From: Lutimonas vermicola
GTDB taxonomy: Bacteria; Bacteroidota; Bacteroidia; Flavobacteriales; Flavobacteriaceae
Assembly (NCBI RefSeq): GCF_038433205.1
Contig: NZ_JBCDNA010000003.1
Span: 248,001-312,000, forward strand
DNA: 64,000 bases
Reading direction: 5' to 3'
Part shown: positions 26,095 through 35,630 of the stretch, in pieces
How the letters are laid out: every line of letters starts with the position of its first letter
Numbering within the stretch: the stretch's first letter is position 1
The notes under the pieces: generated by a model
Told to the model about the DNA's origin: nothing
The model's input: the letters and a program-made list of their open reading frames with translations, nothing else
Databases searched by the model: none
Position numbers and translations under genes: made by a program

Positions 26095-27513
26095 ATGAAA
26101 ACTAAAAAACTAAAAATGGAAAAACTATTATTTTCGAGTTTAATCATGGTTTCCATGGCGATAACCAGCATCAGTTGCGATGACGAAACCGGTACCGGAG
26201 GAGCTTCATGTTTTAATGGGATTAAAGACGGTACTGAAACCGGGGTAGATTGTGGAGGCCCTGATTGCGGACCATGTGCTACTTGTGATGATGGAATAAA
26301 GAACGGGCAGGAAACAGGAATAGATTGCGGAGGGCCCGATTGTGTACCATGTACAGGACTAATAACCAAGTCAGGTCAGATTACAGCTGATGAAACGTGG
26401 ACCTCGAATAACATATATATTCTGGCTGGAAAAGTGGTAGTCGAAGATGGTATTACATTAACGATCGAACCCGGAACCATTATTAAAGGACAAAAAGGGA
26501 CTGGTTCGCTGTCATCTGCACTGATCGTTGCAAGAGGAGGAAAGATTATGGCTGAGGGGACTTCTGAAAGCCCTATTATTTTTACATCCATTGACGATAA
26601 TATTCAAGTTGGTCAAAAGGCCGGAACAAATTTAAATGAAAGCAACAATGGTCTTTGGGGTGGAGTTTTGATCCTGGGATATGCTAAAGGTTCATTTAAA
26701 GGAGACGTGACGGAAGTCCAAATCGAGGGAATTCCCGCGGGAGACACCTTTGGTTTATACGGAGGTGATGACGATGATGATAATTCAGGTGTTTTTAAAT
26801 ACGTATCAATACGCCATGGTGGCGCCTTGATCGGAGAAGGAAACGAGATCAATGGTTTAACACTTGGTGCAGTAGGAAGAAATACTGTGATTGATAATGT
26901 TGAAGTTGTTGCCAACTTTGATGATGGCGTTGAATTCTTTGGAGGAACTGTGAATGCTTCTAACCTTATTGTATGGGCACAGGGAGATGACGGTCTTGAC
27001 ATTGACCAGGCTTATGCAGGAACTGTAACTAATTCGTTAGTGGTTTTAGGGGAAATTTCGGACCATGCCTTTGAAATTGATGGCCCTGAAGGTGCATACC
27101 AGGCCCAGTTTACCATAAGCAATACTACAATTATTGGAAATGGGGTAACCCCTGGCGGTGAATATGCCGATTACAGAAGCAAGGCCCTTGGAGCTACGAA
27201 TAACATTTATGCCTATGGATTCAAGGAGAGTTCGGATGTTGAACTTGACAATAACGGGGTTTCTCAAAACTTTTTAGACGGTAAATTAACTTTTTCAGGT
27301 TGGGAAGTAGTCGGATTCGACAACAGCATTTTTGCTGAAAAAGTAGCCAAGGATCAAGATGGAAATGAAACGGAATCCAAAATTATCCTAAATCCGGATT
27401 TTACTGAACGCGCAGCAGCATGGACAACCGAAGTTATGCAGGGCAGTCAAACTGTTGGTGCAGACCTTAGCCAGTTTAACTGGACTTATGCTAAAGCTAA
27501 AGGTGCATTTTAA
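26095..27513 (+). CDS. Beta-helix lipoprotein with Cys-rich DGIKNGxETG repeats, Pho-box preceded
   Basis: A 472-residue lipoprotein: MKTKKLKMEKLLFSS leads to a lipobox ending SISC. Next come two copies of a Cys-rich repeat, NGIKDGTETGVDCGG PDCGPC and DGIKNGQETGIDCGG PDCVPC. The rest is a parallel beta-helix (IEPGTIIKGQ, ALIVARGGKIMAEGT) of the type seen in Bacteroidota surface proteins. I know no enzyme activity for it. The gene lies between the Pho boxes and a TonB receptor gene, so it may be a surface partner of that receptor in phosphate or organophosphate capture (inference). Confidence 0.65.
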   Translation: MKTKKLKMEKLLFSSLIMVSMAITSISCDDETGTGGASCFNGIKDGTETGVDCGGPDCGPCATCDDGIKNGQETGIDCGGPDCVPCTGLITKSGQITADETWTSNNIYILAGKVVVEDGITLTIEPGTIIKGQKGTGSLSSALIVARGGKIMAEGTSESPIIFTSIDDNIQVGQKAGTNLNESNNGLWGGVLILGYAKGSFKGDVTEVQIEGIPAGDTFGLYGGDDDDDNSGVFKYVSIRHGGALIGEGNEINGLTLGAVGRNTVIDNVEVVANFDDGVEFFGGTVNASNLIVWAQGDDGLDIDQAYAGTVTNSLVVLGEISDHAFEIDGPEGAYQAQFTISNTTIIGNGVTPGGEYADYRSKALGATNNIYAYGFKESSDVELDNNGVSQNFLDGKLTFSGWEVVGFDNSIFAEKVAKDQDGNETESKIILNPDFTERAAAWTTEVMQGSQTVGADLSQFNWTYAKAKGAF

Positions 27514-27535
27514 GAAAAAAACACATGAAACAATT

Positions 27536-27567
27536 CAATTGCTCATCCTGAAACAGATGGGCAATTG
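27536..27567 (+). promoter_or_regulatory. Stem-loop between the lipoprotein and TonB receptor genes
   Basis: CAATTGCTCATC pairs with GATGGGCAATTG (one G-U pair), a 12-pair stem with an 8-base loop. No U-run follows, so it is probably a processing or attenuating stem that sets the ratio of lipoprotein to receptor rather than a full terminator. Confidence 0.5.
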
Positions 27568-27595
27568 TTATACTAAATAGTTAAGAAAGATAGAA

Positions 27596-30409
27596 ATGAA
27601 GAAACAATTTTTATACCTGATTATTTTTGCACTGTTCAGCAATTTGATTTATTCACAAACAGGTGAATTGGCAGGGAAAGTAATAGACAAGGAGTACAAT
27701 GACATCCTTCCATTTGCAAATGTGATCATTAAAGAAACAGGAACCGGAACTACCACCGATTTTGAAGGCAATTACAGCATAAAATTGGAAGAAGGCATGT
27801 ATACGGTTGTATTTTCTTTTATTGGTTATGAAACGGTTGAGATATCTGAGGTGCAAATCAAAGCCGGGGAAGCTACAGATTTGAATACGAGTATCGGCCC
27901 TCTGTCCAATGAATTACAGGAGGTTATCGTCAAGGCAACATCAGCAGAAAACACCGAAGCCTCAATACTAAATGTGCAGAAGAAATCTATTAACCTGCTC
28001 GATGGAATTTCGGCCCAGACCTTTAGTAAAATTGGAGCCAGCAAAGCGGCCAGCGCGGTTAAAAGCGTTCCCGGAGTATCGGTTCAGGGAGGTAAATACG
28101 TATATGTTCGTGGATTAGGAGATCGATATACAAAATCTATCTTAAACGGAGTCGACATTCCAGGTTTGGATCCTGACAGGAATACCATTCAACTGGATAT
28201 CTTTCCTACAAATGTTTTGGATAATATTCAGGTAGTAAAGTCATTTACAGCAGGTTACCCTGCTGATTTTACAGGGGGTGTTGTGAATATCATCACCAAA
28301 GACTTTCCTAATAAGGAAGAATACAGTATTTCTGTTGGAGCTGAATATAACTCAAACATGCATTTTAACTCAAACTATTTGAGTTATAAGGGGAGTAAGT
28401 CAGATCCTTTAGGGTTTGATAGTGGTAAACGCGCCAAACCAATTCCCAGAAATATTAACATTCCTCCACCGAGTGACAATAATCCTGCAACGTCCTATTG
28501 GACTTCTCAATTCCAGCCTGAAATGGCAGCTCAGAAAGAAACGAGTTTTATGAATTCTAATTTTGGATTCACTGCAGGAAATCTTTTTGATGTGGGTGCC
28601 GGGAACAAATTGGGGTATCAGGCAGTTGCATCTTATAGAAACGAGTTTTTATATTACAAGGACATTCAAAACGGAAACTGGAGGAAGTCAGAAGACAAAA
28701 GTATCAATGAACTGGACCCTGATAAACTTCAGAAAGGGGATTTAGCAAAAAACAATGTGCTTTGGAACGTTATGGCAGGCCTTACCTTTAAAACCGACCA
28801 GAGCAAGTACAGGTTGTCGGCACTTCATATTCAAAATGGCGTTTCAAGCGCCGGTTATTTGAGACAGGAAATATTGTTTTCGGATGCGGTTACGATTTTC
28901 AAAGATAACCTGGAATACAAACAAAGCCAGATTACAAATATCCTGTTAAACGGTAAACACTCAAACAATGATGGCTCCTGGAATATTGAATGGAAGGTAG
29001 CACCTACTATTTCAAAGATCAATGACAAAGATGTCAGGGTCACGCCTTTTGAGTATGATTCAGGAGACGATGTGTATTTTATAAGCCCCAGTTCTGCAGG
29101 GAGCCCGCAGAGGATATGGAGAGACCTTGAAGAAATCAATCTGGTTGGCAAATTGGATTTTACCAAACGTCATGACCTTTTTGGTAAAAAAGCAAGACTC
29201 TTGTTTGGAGGTAATTACACCTACAAGCAAAGAGATTTTTCAATTGATGCCTACCAGCTTAGGATTCAAGGAGGTGCAGGTCAGGAATTTGAAGGAGATG
29301 CAGACCGGCTGTTGGACCCACAAAATATTTGGACCATAAATACCCAAAAAGGGACCTTTGCTGAAGGAAACTTTGAACCTGCAAATACGTTCGATGCGAC
29401 TCAAAATATAGCCGCAGTTTATGCCTCTGAAGAATTTCAGATTACAGACAGATTGAAATCAATCATTGGATTGCGTTTCGAGAAATTTGATTTGTACTAT
29501 ACAGGTACTAATAACCAGGGAGATATAATTTTAGACAATGAGAAGATTTTAGACAAAGCAGATTTCTTCCCTTCGGCTAATTTCATCTATGCCCTTAACG
29601 ATGAATCCAACCTCAGGCTCGCTTATGGCCGGACGACCGCAAGGCCATCTTTTAAGGAGGCTTCCATTACCCAAATATTTGATCCGATTTCAAGTACGAC
29701 TTTTAATGGAAATATTGATCTTCAACCCAGTTATGTTAATAATTTGGATATAAGATGGGAGCATTTTGGAGAAAAGGCCCAGATGTTTGCCGTAAGTGCT
29801 TTTTACAAAAATTTTAAGGACCCAATTGAAATGTCTTACTTTTTGTCTGCTTCAGATCAATTTATTCCTCTAAATACAGGTAAAGCAACCGTATATGGCG
29901 CGGAGTTTGAGATAAGAAAGAACTTTGGGTTTATTATAGAAAAACTGGAAGATTTTAGTGTCAACCTGAACTTTTCATTGATCAAATCTGAGTTGGAAAT
30001 GACTGATGCTGAATTGGAAAGAAGAAGGTTAAGTTTACGAGATGGAGAATCTTTAAATGATACTCGGGATATGCAAGGCCAGTCACCTTATCTGATGAAT
30101 TTTGGATTGAATTATGCAAATGATCATGGATGGCAAACAAGTCTTTACTATAATGTACAAGGGAAAACCCTTCAGGTTGTCGGTACAGGGGATGTACCTG
30201 ATGCTTATACCATTCCATTCAACAGTTTGGATTTTATTTTGAACAAATCATTTGGAAAGGAGAAGAATTCAAATATTAATTTTTCGGCGAAGAATATTCT
30301 TGATAGTAAAATGGAAACCCGCTATCAGTCTTTTAAGGCAGAGGATCAAATATTTTCAACTTTAAGCCCTGGTATCGGAATTTCTTTAGGATATTCATAT
30401 AAGTTTTAA
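27596..30409 (+). CDS. TonB-dependent outer-membrane receptor
   Basis: A 937-residue receptor. Signal peptide (IYSQ), then a carboxypeptidase-regulatory-like domain (about 22-105; GTTTDFEGNYSIKLEEG, FSFIGYETVEI), a plug domain (SVPGVSVQGGKYVYVRGLGDRYTKSILNGVDIPG), and a 22-strand barrel ending in the usual aromatic C-terminus (GISLGYSYKF). It imports a substrate across the outer membrane using TonB energy. Downstream position from a Pho-box lipoprotein gene suggests a phosphorus source; the substrate itself is not shown by sequence. Confidence 0.9.
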   Translation: MKKQFLYLIIFALFSNLIYSQTGELAGKVIDKEYNDILPFANVIIKETGTGTTTDFEGNYSIKLEEGMYTVVFSFIGYETVEISEVQIKAGEATDLNTSIGPLSNELQEVIVKATSAENTEASILNVQKKSINLLDGISAQTFSKIGASKAASAVKSVPGVSVQGGKYVYVRGLGDRYTKSILNGVDIPGLDPDRNTIQLDIFPTNVLDNIQVVKSFTAGYPADFTGGVVNIITKDFPNKEEYSISVGAEYNSNMHFNSNYLSYKGSKSDPLGFDSGKRAKPIPRNINIPPPSDNNPATSYWTSQFQPEMAAQKETSFMNSNFGFTAGNLFDVGAGNKLGYQAVASYRNEFLYYKDIQNGNWRKSEDKSINELDPDKLQKGDLAKNNVLWNVMAGLTFKTDQSKYRLSALHIQNGVSSAGYLRQEILFSDAVTIFKDNLEYKQSQITNILLNGKHSNNDGSWNIEWKVAPTISKINDKDVRVTPFEYDSGDDVYFISPSSAGSPQRIWRDLEEINLVGKLDFTKRHDLFGKKARLLFGGNYTYKQRDFSIDAYQLRIQGGAGQEFEGDADRLLDPQNIWTINTQKGTFAEGNFEPANTFDATQNIAAVYASEEFQITDRLKSIIGLRFEKFDLYYTGTNNQGDIILDNEKILDKADFFPSANFIYALNDESNLRLAYGRTTARPSFKEASITQIFDPISSTTFNGNIDLQPSYVNNLDIRWEHFGEKAQMFAVSAFYKNFKDPIEMSYFLSASDQFIPLNTGKATVYGAEFEIRKNFGFIIEKLEDFSVNLNFSLIKSELEMTDAELERRRLSLRDGESLNDTRDMQGQSPYLMNFGLNYANDHGWQTSLYYNVQGKTLQVVGTGDVPDAYTIPFNSLDFILNKSFGKEKNSNINFSAKNILDSKMETRYQSFKAEDQIFSTLSPGIGISLGYSYKF

Positions 30410-30453
30410 CCGAGGAGGCTGCAGCCTAATACTGCTGACTTCATGTTTACTTT

Positions 30454-30497
30454 AAAAGCCCTTGCGAATCAATAGATATGAATCGCAAGGGTTTTTT
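30454..30497 (+). terminator. Intrinsic terminator after the TonB receptor, overlapping the next start codon
   Basis: CCCTTGCGA (30459-30467) pairs with TCGCAAGGG (30483-30491), followed by TTTTTT (30492-30497). Flanking A and T runs can extend the stem. The loop (30468-30482) contains the ATG of the exonuclease gene. Confidence 0.75.
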
Positions 30498-31200
30498 ACA
30501 TCGTATCCTGTTTTTAGATATAGAAACAGTTCCATTAATGCCAGAATTCGAGTTACTGACCGAGAAAGACCAACTTAGATTTGAAAATAAAACAAGCTAT
30601 CAAAGACAAGGAAAAATAACACCCGCTGATTTTTATAAGAAGGCTGGCATTTGGGCCGAATTTGGAAAGATCGTTTGTATTTCGACGGCTTACCTTAAAA
30701 GAACTGAAACGAAACGGCACATCAGCGTACAATCGTTTTACGGAAACAATGAAAAGCAAATTTTACTTGATTTTAAAACATTGCTTGAAAACAGTTTCAA
30801 TTCAACAGCCCACCTCTTATGTGCTCACAATGGCAAGGAGTTTGACTTTCCGTTTATTGCGAGAAGGATGATAATCAACAGGGTTCAGTTACCGGAGATT
30901 TTAAATTTGTACGGGAAAAAACCCTGGGAAGTAAGGCATCTTGATACCATGGAATTATGGAAATTCGGTGATTATAAGCATTATACTTCTTTGGATTTAC
31001 TCAGCTCAGTACTGGGTATCGAATCGCCCAAGAATGATCTTAATGGGAGTGATATTCGATCTGAATATTATACGAATAACCATATTAACAGGATTGTAGC
31101 ATATTGTGAAAAAGATACTCTTGCCGTGGCAAAAGTATATTTTCGACTCATTGGAGAGTCAATTGAAGATCTTGAGGTGTTAGGAAGGGGCAATTTATAG
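30478..31200 (+). CDS. Predicted 3'-5' exonuclease, PolB-exonuclease-like (DnaQ fold)
   Basis: A 240-residue exonuclease domain. Exo I is FLDIETVP, Exo II is CAHNGKEFDFPF, and Exo III is IVAYCEKDTLAVA; these carry the Asp and Glu residues of two-metal catalysis. It belongs to the family related to the proofreading domain of DNA polymerase B and has no polymerase attached. The ATG at 30478 is inside the terminator loop of the preceding gene, and no other in-frame ATG precedes the active site. It therefore needs read-through or its own promoter within the spacer. Confidence 0.78.
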   Translation: MNRKGFLHRILFLDIETVPLMPEFELLTEKDQLRFENKTSYQRQGKITPADFYKKAGIWAEFGKIVCISTAYLKRTETKRHISVQSFYGNNEKQILLDFKTLLENSFNSTAHLLCAHNGKEFDFPFIARRMIINRVQLPEILNLYGKKPWEVRHLDTMELWKFGDYKHYTSLDLLSSVLGIESPKNDLNGSDIRSEYYTNNHINRIVAYCEKDTLAVAKVYFRLIGESIEDLEVLGRGNL

Positions 31201-31208
31201 AAATAAGA

Positions 31209-33068
31209 CTAGCCCTCCATTTTTTCGGATAATTCAAGCCATCTTTCCTCCTTAACTTCTAGTTCTGTTAAAATTTCCTGTAATTTTAGAGAAGCTTCCT
31301 CAATGTTTTCAGGCATTATGTCATTGCCTGAGAATTTCAGTTCAATGTCAGCTTTCTTTTTTTCAAGGATGGCGATGTCTTTTTCCAATTTACCAAACTC
31401 CCGTTTCTCCGAATAAGAGAGTTGCCCCGCCTCTGGATCTGTTTTTCTGCTGTCTTCCTTTTTGTTTTTTTCGGTATTTTCAGCAGGATTAGAATCTTCA
31501 TAACTTCTGTAATCAGAATAATTACCTGGAAATCCATTAATAACCCCTGAACCTTCAAAAACAAATAAGTGGTCAACAATCCTATCCATAAAATATCTGT
31601 CGTGAGATATAACGATAAGATTCCCGGGAAAATCCAAAAGGAAATTTTCAAGTACTTGCAGGGTGACGATATCCAAATCATTGGTAGGTTCATCCAAGAT
31701 CAAAAAATTTGGATTTTGAATCAAAACGGTACACAGAAAAAGTCTTTTCAGTTCGCCTCCGGATAGTTTTTCAACAAAGTCATATTGTTTTTTGCGATCG
31801 AATAAAAAGCGCTCCAATAACTGGCCTGCACTTATTGATCGTCCTTTTGCCAGGGGAATATAGTCTCCAAATTCGCGTATGACCTCAATCACTTTTTGAC
31901 CTTCCTTGATATGGATGCCCCCTTGAGAATAATAACCAAATTTGATGGTTTCGCCAATAATTACTTTTCCCGAATCCGGTGAAAGACCTCCTGTAAGGAT
32001 GTTTACAAAAGTTGATTTTCCGGTGCCATTCTTACCGATTATTCCAATTCGCTCACCTCTTTTAAAGACATGGTCAAATTTATTGATCAGAAGTTTTTCA
32101 TCAAAACTTTTAGAAATATGATGCAACTCAACCACTTTACTCCCGAGTCGCTCCATTTGAATATCAAGCTGGACCTGATGTTCTTTCCTTCGTTGATTTG
32201 CAACTTGCTTGATCTCATAAAAATCATCAATACGCGATTTGGATTTTGTGGTTCTCGCTTTTGGTTGCCTTCTCATCCATTCGAGCTCTTTTTTGAAGAG
32301 GTTTTTTGCTTTGGAAACCGAACTTTGTTCCGCTGTATTGCGTTCTTGTTTTTTTTCGAGAAAATAAGAATAATTCCCTTTGTAACGAAAAATTTCTCCT
32401 TGATCGAGCTCCAGGATATCATTGCAAACACGATCGAGGAAGTAACGATCATGAGTCACCATAAACAAAGTAGTATTCGCTTTTTTAAGGTATTGTTCAA
32501 GCCATTCTATCATTTCAAGGTCCAAATGGTTCGTGGGTTCATCTAAAATGAGAAGATCCGGCTGATCAAGAAGTATTATCGCCAGAGCCAGTCTTTTTTT
32601 CTGACCCCCTGATAGCGATCCGACTTTTTTCTCAAGTTCATTCAACTTTAGTTTGAAGAGGATTTGTTTGTATTGTGTTTCGAAGTCCCAGGCATTATTT
32701 TGTTCCATCAGGTCGAATGCCTTTTGATAGGTGTCAGCATCATCGGGATGTTTTAATGCCTTTTCATATTGCTCGATGATTTTAAGGATGGCATTGTCTG
32801 AGTCAAAGATGGCTTCTTCAATGGTTAATTCCTCATTGATTATTTCGTTTTGAGACAGGTAGGAGACCTTGATCCCTTTTCGGATAATGATATTGCCCGT
32901 ATCAGGTGTCTCATCTCCGGAAATGATCTTTAGTAAAGTCGTTTTTCCGGTACCATTTTTAGCAACAAACCCTATTTTTTGATCTTTATTGATCCCAAAA
33001 GAAAGGTTTTCAAATAACATTCTGTCCCCAAAAGATTTGGAAATATTCTCAACGGATAAATAATTCAC
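31209..33068 (-). CDS. ABC-F family ATPase (Uup-like)
   Basis: A 619-residue protein with two ATP-binding domains and no membrane segment. Walker A motifs are KNGTGKTTL and KNGTGKSTF; signatures are LSGGQKKRLALA and LSGGELKRLFL; Walker B motifs are LLILDEPTNHLD and FLILDEPTNDLD. The linker between the domains is basic (MRRQPKARTTKSKSRIDD) and a coiled coil ends the protein, as in Uup. ABC-F proteins act on the ribosome to resolve stalled or blocked translation; Uup is also tied to ribosome assembly. Not a transporter. Confidence 0.88.
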   Translation of the reverse strand: MNYLSVENISKSFGDRMLFENLSFGINKDQKIGFVAKNGTGKTTLLKIISGDETPDTGNIIIRKGIKVSYLSQNEIINEELTIEEAIFDSDNAILKIIEQYEKALKHPDDADTYQKAFDLMEQNNAWDFETQYKQILFKLKLNELEKKVGSLSGGQKKRLALAIILLDQPDLLILDEPTNHLDLEMIEWLEQYLKKANTTLFMVTHDRYFLDRVCNDILELDQGEIFRYKGNYSYFLEKKQERNTAEQSSVSKAKNLFKKELEWMRRQPKARTTKSKSRIDDFYEIKQVANQRRKEHQVQLDIQMERLGSKVVELHHISKSFDEKLLINKFDHVFKRGERIGIIGKNGTGKSTFVNILTGGLSPDSGKVIIGETIKFGYYSQGGIHIKEGQKVIEVIREFGDYIPLAKGRSISAGQLLERFLFDRKKQYDFVEKLSGGELKRLFLCTVLIQNPNFLILDEPTNDLDIVTLQVLENFLLDFPGNLIVISHDRYFMDRIVDHLFVFEGSGVINGFPGNYSDYRSYEDSNPAENTEKNKKEDSRKTDPEAGQLSYSEKREFGKLEKDIAILEKKKADIELKFSGNDIMPENIEEASLKLQEILTELEVKEERWLELSEKMEG

Positions 33069-33143
33069 TTAATTATATTTAGCAATGGTTTAGCTTCGAA
33101 GCGTTTTTTAGAGAAGATCCTGAACAGTTTTAGTGAACAAGGA

Positions 33144-33692
33144 TTAACCCCTGAATTGAGAAACAAAATCTTTTTGATATTGATTCCATTGTTCCTGACT
33201 ATTGATTTTTTCGTGGTCGTTATTCAGAAACAGTTTTAAGTACAATTCCAATTGGCTGGGAGTTTTATATCCCGGCAAAGGAAGTAAGGTTTCACCGCTT
33301 TCATTAAAGAAAACAATGGTTGGATATGCTGTAATTCGCAATGCTCCTGCTAACTGATGTTGTGCATTTCTGCCGGTCCTGTTTGGATCGTAATCAGGGT
33401 TTTCAAATAAATAGTTTTTGAAATTTACTTTTTCGTTTCCTTCTGCATTGAATTTTACGGCATAATAATGTTCATTGACATATTTGACAACATCCGGATT
33501 CTGAAAAGTGTTCCTGTCAAGTAATTTACAAGGTCCACACCAGGAGGTGTACACATCCATCATTATCTTTTTAGGGCTTACAGCCTGGGCTTCAACCGCC
33601 TCTTCAAGGCTTATCCAGTTGATCTCACCTTTTTGTGCTTCAATAGAAATGGTAAACAACACCATAGCAACTATAAAAACGATCTTCTTCAT
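33144..33692 (-). CDS. Secreted thioredoxin-fold protein
   Basis: A 182-residue protein with a signal peptide (MKKIVFIVAMVLFTISIEAQ) and a thioredoxin domain. The active site is SWCGPCKLLD and the cis-Pro loop is ITAYPTIVFF. It resembles the C-terminal domain of DsbD-like or SoxW-like proteins and probably keeps periplasmic cysteines reduced. An exact -7 box (TAATTTTG, 33733-33740) stands upstream, without a clear -33 partner. Confidence 0.82.
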   Translation of the reverse strand: MKKIVFIVAMVLFTISIEAQKGEINWISLEEAVEAQAVSPKKIMMDVYTSWCGPCKLLDRNTFQNPDVVKYVNEHYYAVKFNAEGNEKVNFKNYLFENPDYDPNRTGRNAQHQLAGALRITAYPTIVFFNESGETLLPLPGYKTPSQLELYLKLFLNNDHEKINSQEQWNQYQKDFVSQFRG

Positions 33693-33800
33693 TGTATTCT
33701 AATTTTCCTTGCCTTAGTAGCCATAATTTTTGCAAAATTACATAATTGGATCTAAAAATTTGTTAAAATAATCCCATATTCAAACAGATTTTGAGTCAAA

Positions 33801-35567
33801 TTATTTTATACCATGCATTAATTTTTTAAGGACTGGATTTAGCATAATGGAAACAAACCCAACTCCAATCGGAACAACAGTAAAGATTAAAAAGAACGAA
33901 CTCAAGGAATATTGTTCAGAAACCTTGTCGATCATACCACCCATGGTTCCTGCAGCTTTCTGCCCTATGGCTATGGCAAGGTACCAGATACCGAACATAA
34001 ATCCGATCATACGGGGAGGCACCAATTTACTCAAATAAGACAGCCCAACGGGCGACAGGCAAAGCTCTCCCATTGTATGCAAAAGATAGGCGAGAATTAG
34101 AAAGATCATGCTTACTGATGCTGTTTTTGCTCCCTGAGGGATATCTGCAGTTCCAAATGCCAGTATCGCGAAACCAAGGCCCAATAAGATCAGGCCGATT
34201 CCATATTTTACGGCGGCACTCGGGTTGTATTTACTCTCCCACCATTTAGAAAAAAGAGGGGCAAGGCTAATAATAAAAAAGGAGTTTAAAATTCCAAACC
34301 AACTGGCGTCGATCTGGTTGCCTTCCTGTGAAAATTTATCCATAAGCCTGTAGATCACCAATCCCCATACACCTATAAATGCTATGGCAAGGATCACGTT
34401 TGACATTGGAATTTCGGCATAGGTTTTTTTAAATAATAGATATAATACCCAGGTGATAATAATCAAGGGAATAGTCGTTAAAAGGCCATCCACAATTTTA
34501 AAAATAAGTGCTGAGGTACCCATAAGTTCCCTGTTGGTATAGTCTCTGGCAAACAAGGTCATGGAACCAAGGGACTGTTCAAATGCCGCAAAGAAGAAAA
34601 CGGTAAACAACCCAAATATGGCTACTGCAATGATCCTGTCTCTTACAATGGGTAAATAACGCGAAACACGAGTAATTAATAATATCAGAAATAATACCAG
34701 TGCCGTCAGTACAACAACATTTGAACCACTTAATCCCCCTATTTCAAAGGGCAACAGGTTAATGCCTTCTATGAGTTCCAAAGGTTGATTAAACAAGTAG
34801 AGCAGTCCCCCGACAGAGGAGAGTACGATCAGTACAAGGTCGAATTTAGTAAACGGATTTAGTTTTTCATTAATATCCTTTTCTTCTTTATCTAAAGTGC
34901 CATTGTCTTCAGCTTCCTTAATTGTTCGGGGCGACTCGCCTATGGATCCGAAGAGGTCTTTGGCAAGCCAAAACTGAAGCATTCCCAAAAACATAAAAAT
35001 CCCTGCCAATCCAAATCCCCATGACCATCCAAAATTTTCAGCCAGGTAACCACAAAGCATCATACCGAAAAAAGCTCCTGAGTTCACGCCCATATAAAAA
35101 ATCGTATAAGCGCCGTCTTTTTTGGATTCTTTACCCTTATACATAGAAGAGATTATCGAGGTAATATTAGGCTTAAAAAATCCTGTTCCAATCACCAACA
35201 ATCCCAGCCCCAGATAAAGTGCCCAGGTCGTTTCTATGGCCATACTGGCATGTCCGAGCGTCATGATAAAACAACCAATGATTACCGCCCATTTGTACCC
35301 GGTGTACTTATCGGCTATATAGCCACCTATGATAGGAGTCAAATACAGTAAAGAAGCATAGGTTCCGATCAATGCCAATGCATTTTCACGTGGCCACTCC
35401 CATCCCGGATTATCACTTATGATAGGGGCCGTTAAAAAAAGAACCAGTAAAATTCTCATTCCATAGAATGAAAATCGTTCCCACATCTCAGTAAAGAAAA
35501 GGATAAAAAGCCCTGCAGGATGACCTAAAACGGTATGCTTAAATAGATTTTCTATATCAGTCTTCAT
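33801..35567 (-). CDS. POT-family proton-coupled oligopeptide transporter
   Basis: A 588-residue major-facilitator protein with 12-14 membrane helices. The POT signature is at the start (FFTEMWERFSFYGMRILLVLF, ExxERFxYYG motif). It imports di- and tripeptides with protons. A cytoplasmic loop insert after helix 6 (about 205-240; acidic, with EDNGTLDKEEKD) makes it longer than its neighbour. It is the last gene of the peptide cluster and follows a terminator, so it probably also has its own promoter. Confidence 0.88.
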   Translation of the reverse strand: MKTDIENLFKHTVLGHPAGLFILFFTEMWERFSFYGMRILLVLFLTAPIISDNPGWEWPRENALALIGTYASLLYLTPIIGGYIADKYTGYKWAVIIGCFIMTLGHASMAIETTWALYLGLGLLVIGTGFFKPNITSIISSMYKGKESKKDGAYTIFYMGVNSGAFFGMMLCGYLAENFGWSWGFGLAGIFMFLGMLQFWLAKDLFGSIGESPRTIKEAEDNGTLDKEEKDINEKLNPFTKFDLVLIVLSSVGGLLYLFNQPLELIEGINLLPFEIGGLSGSNVVVLTALVLFLILLITRVSRYLPIVRDRIIAVAIFGLFTVFFFAAFEQSLGSMTLFARDYTNRELMGTSALIFKIVDGLLTTIPLIIITWVLYLLFKKTYAEIPMSNVILAIAFIGVWGLVIYRLMDKFSQEGNQIDASWFGILNSFFIISLAPLFSKWWESKYNPSAAVKYGIGLILLGLGFAILAFGTADIPQGAKTASVSMIFLILAYLLHTMGELCLSPVGLSYLSKLVPPRMIGFMFGIWYLAIAIGQKAAGTMGGMIDKVSEQYSLSSFFLIFTVVPIGVGFVSIMLNPVLKKLMHGIK

Positions 35568-35587
35568 AAATTAAATATTTATAGTAG

Positions 35588-35626
35588 AAAAAACCCCTTT
35601 AAGAAAGAGATTCTTAAAAGGGGTTT
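35588..35626 (-). terminator. Intrinsic terminator between the two POT genes
   Basis: On the minus strand AAACCCCTTTTAAGAA (35611-35626) pairs with TTCTTAAAGGGGTTT (35591-35605, one bulged base), followed by a U-run (35588-35593). It stands 5 bases after the stop of the second POT gene and 20 bases before the start of the first. Confidence 0.7.
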
Positions 35627-35630
35627 ATGA

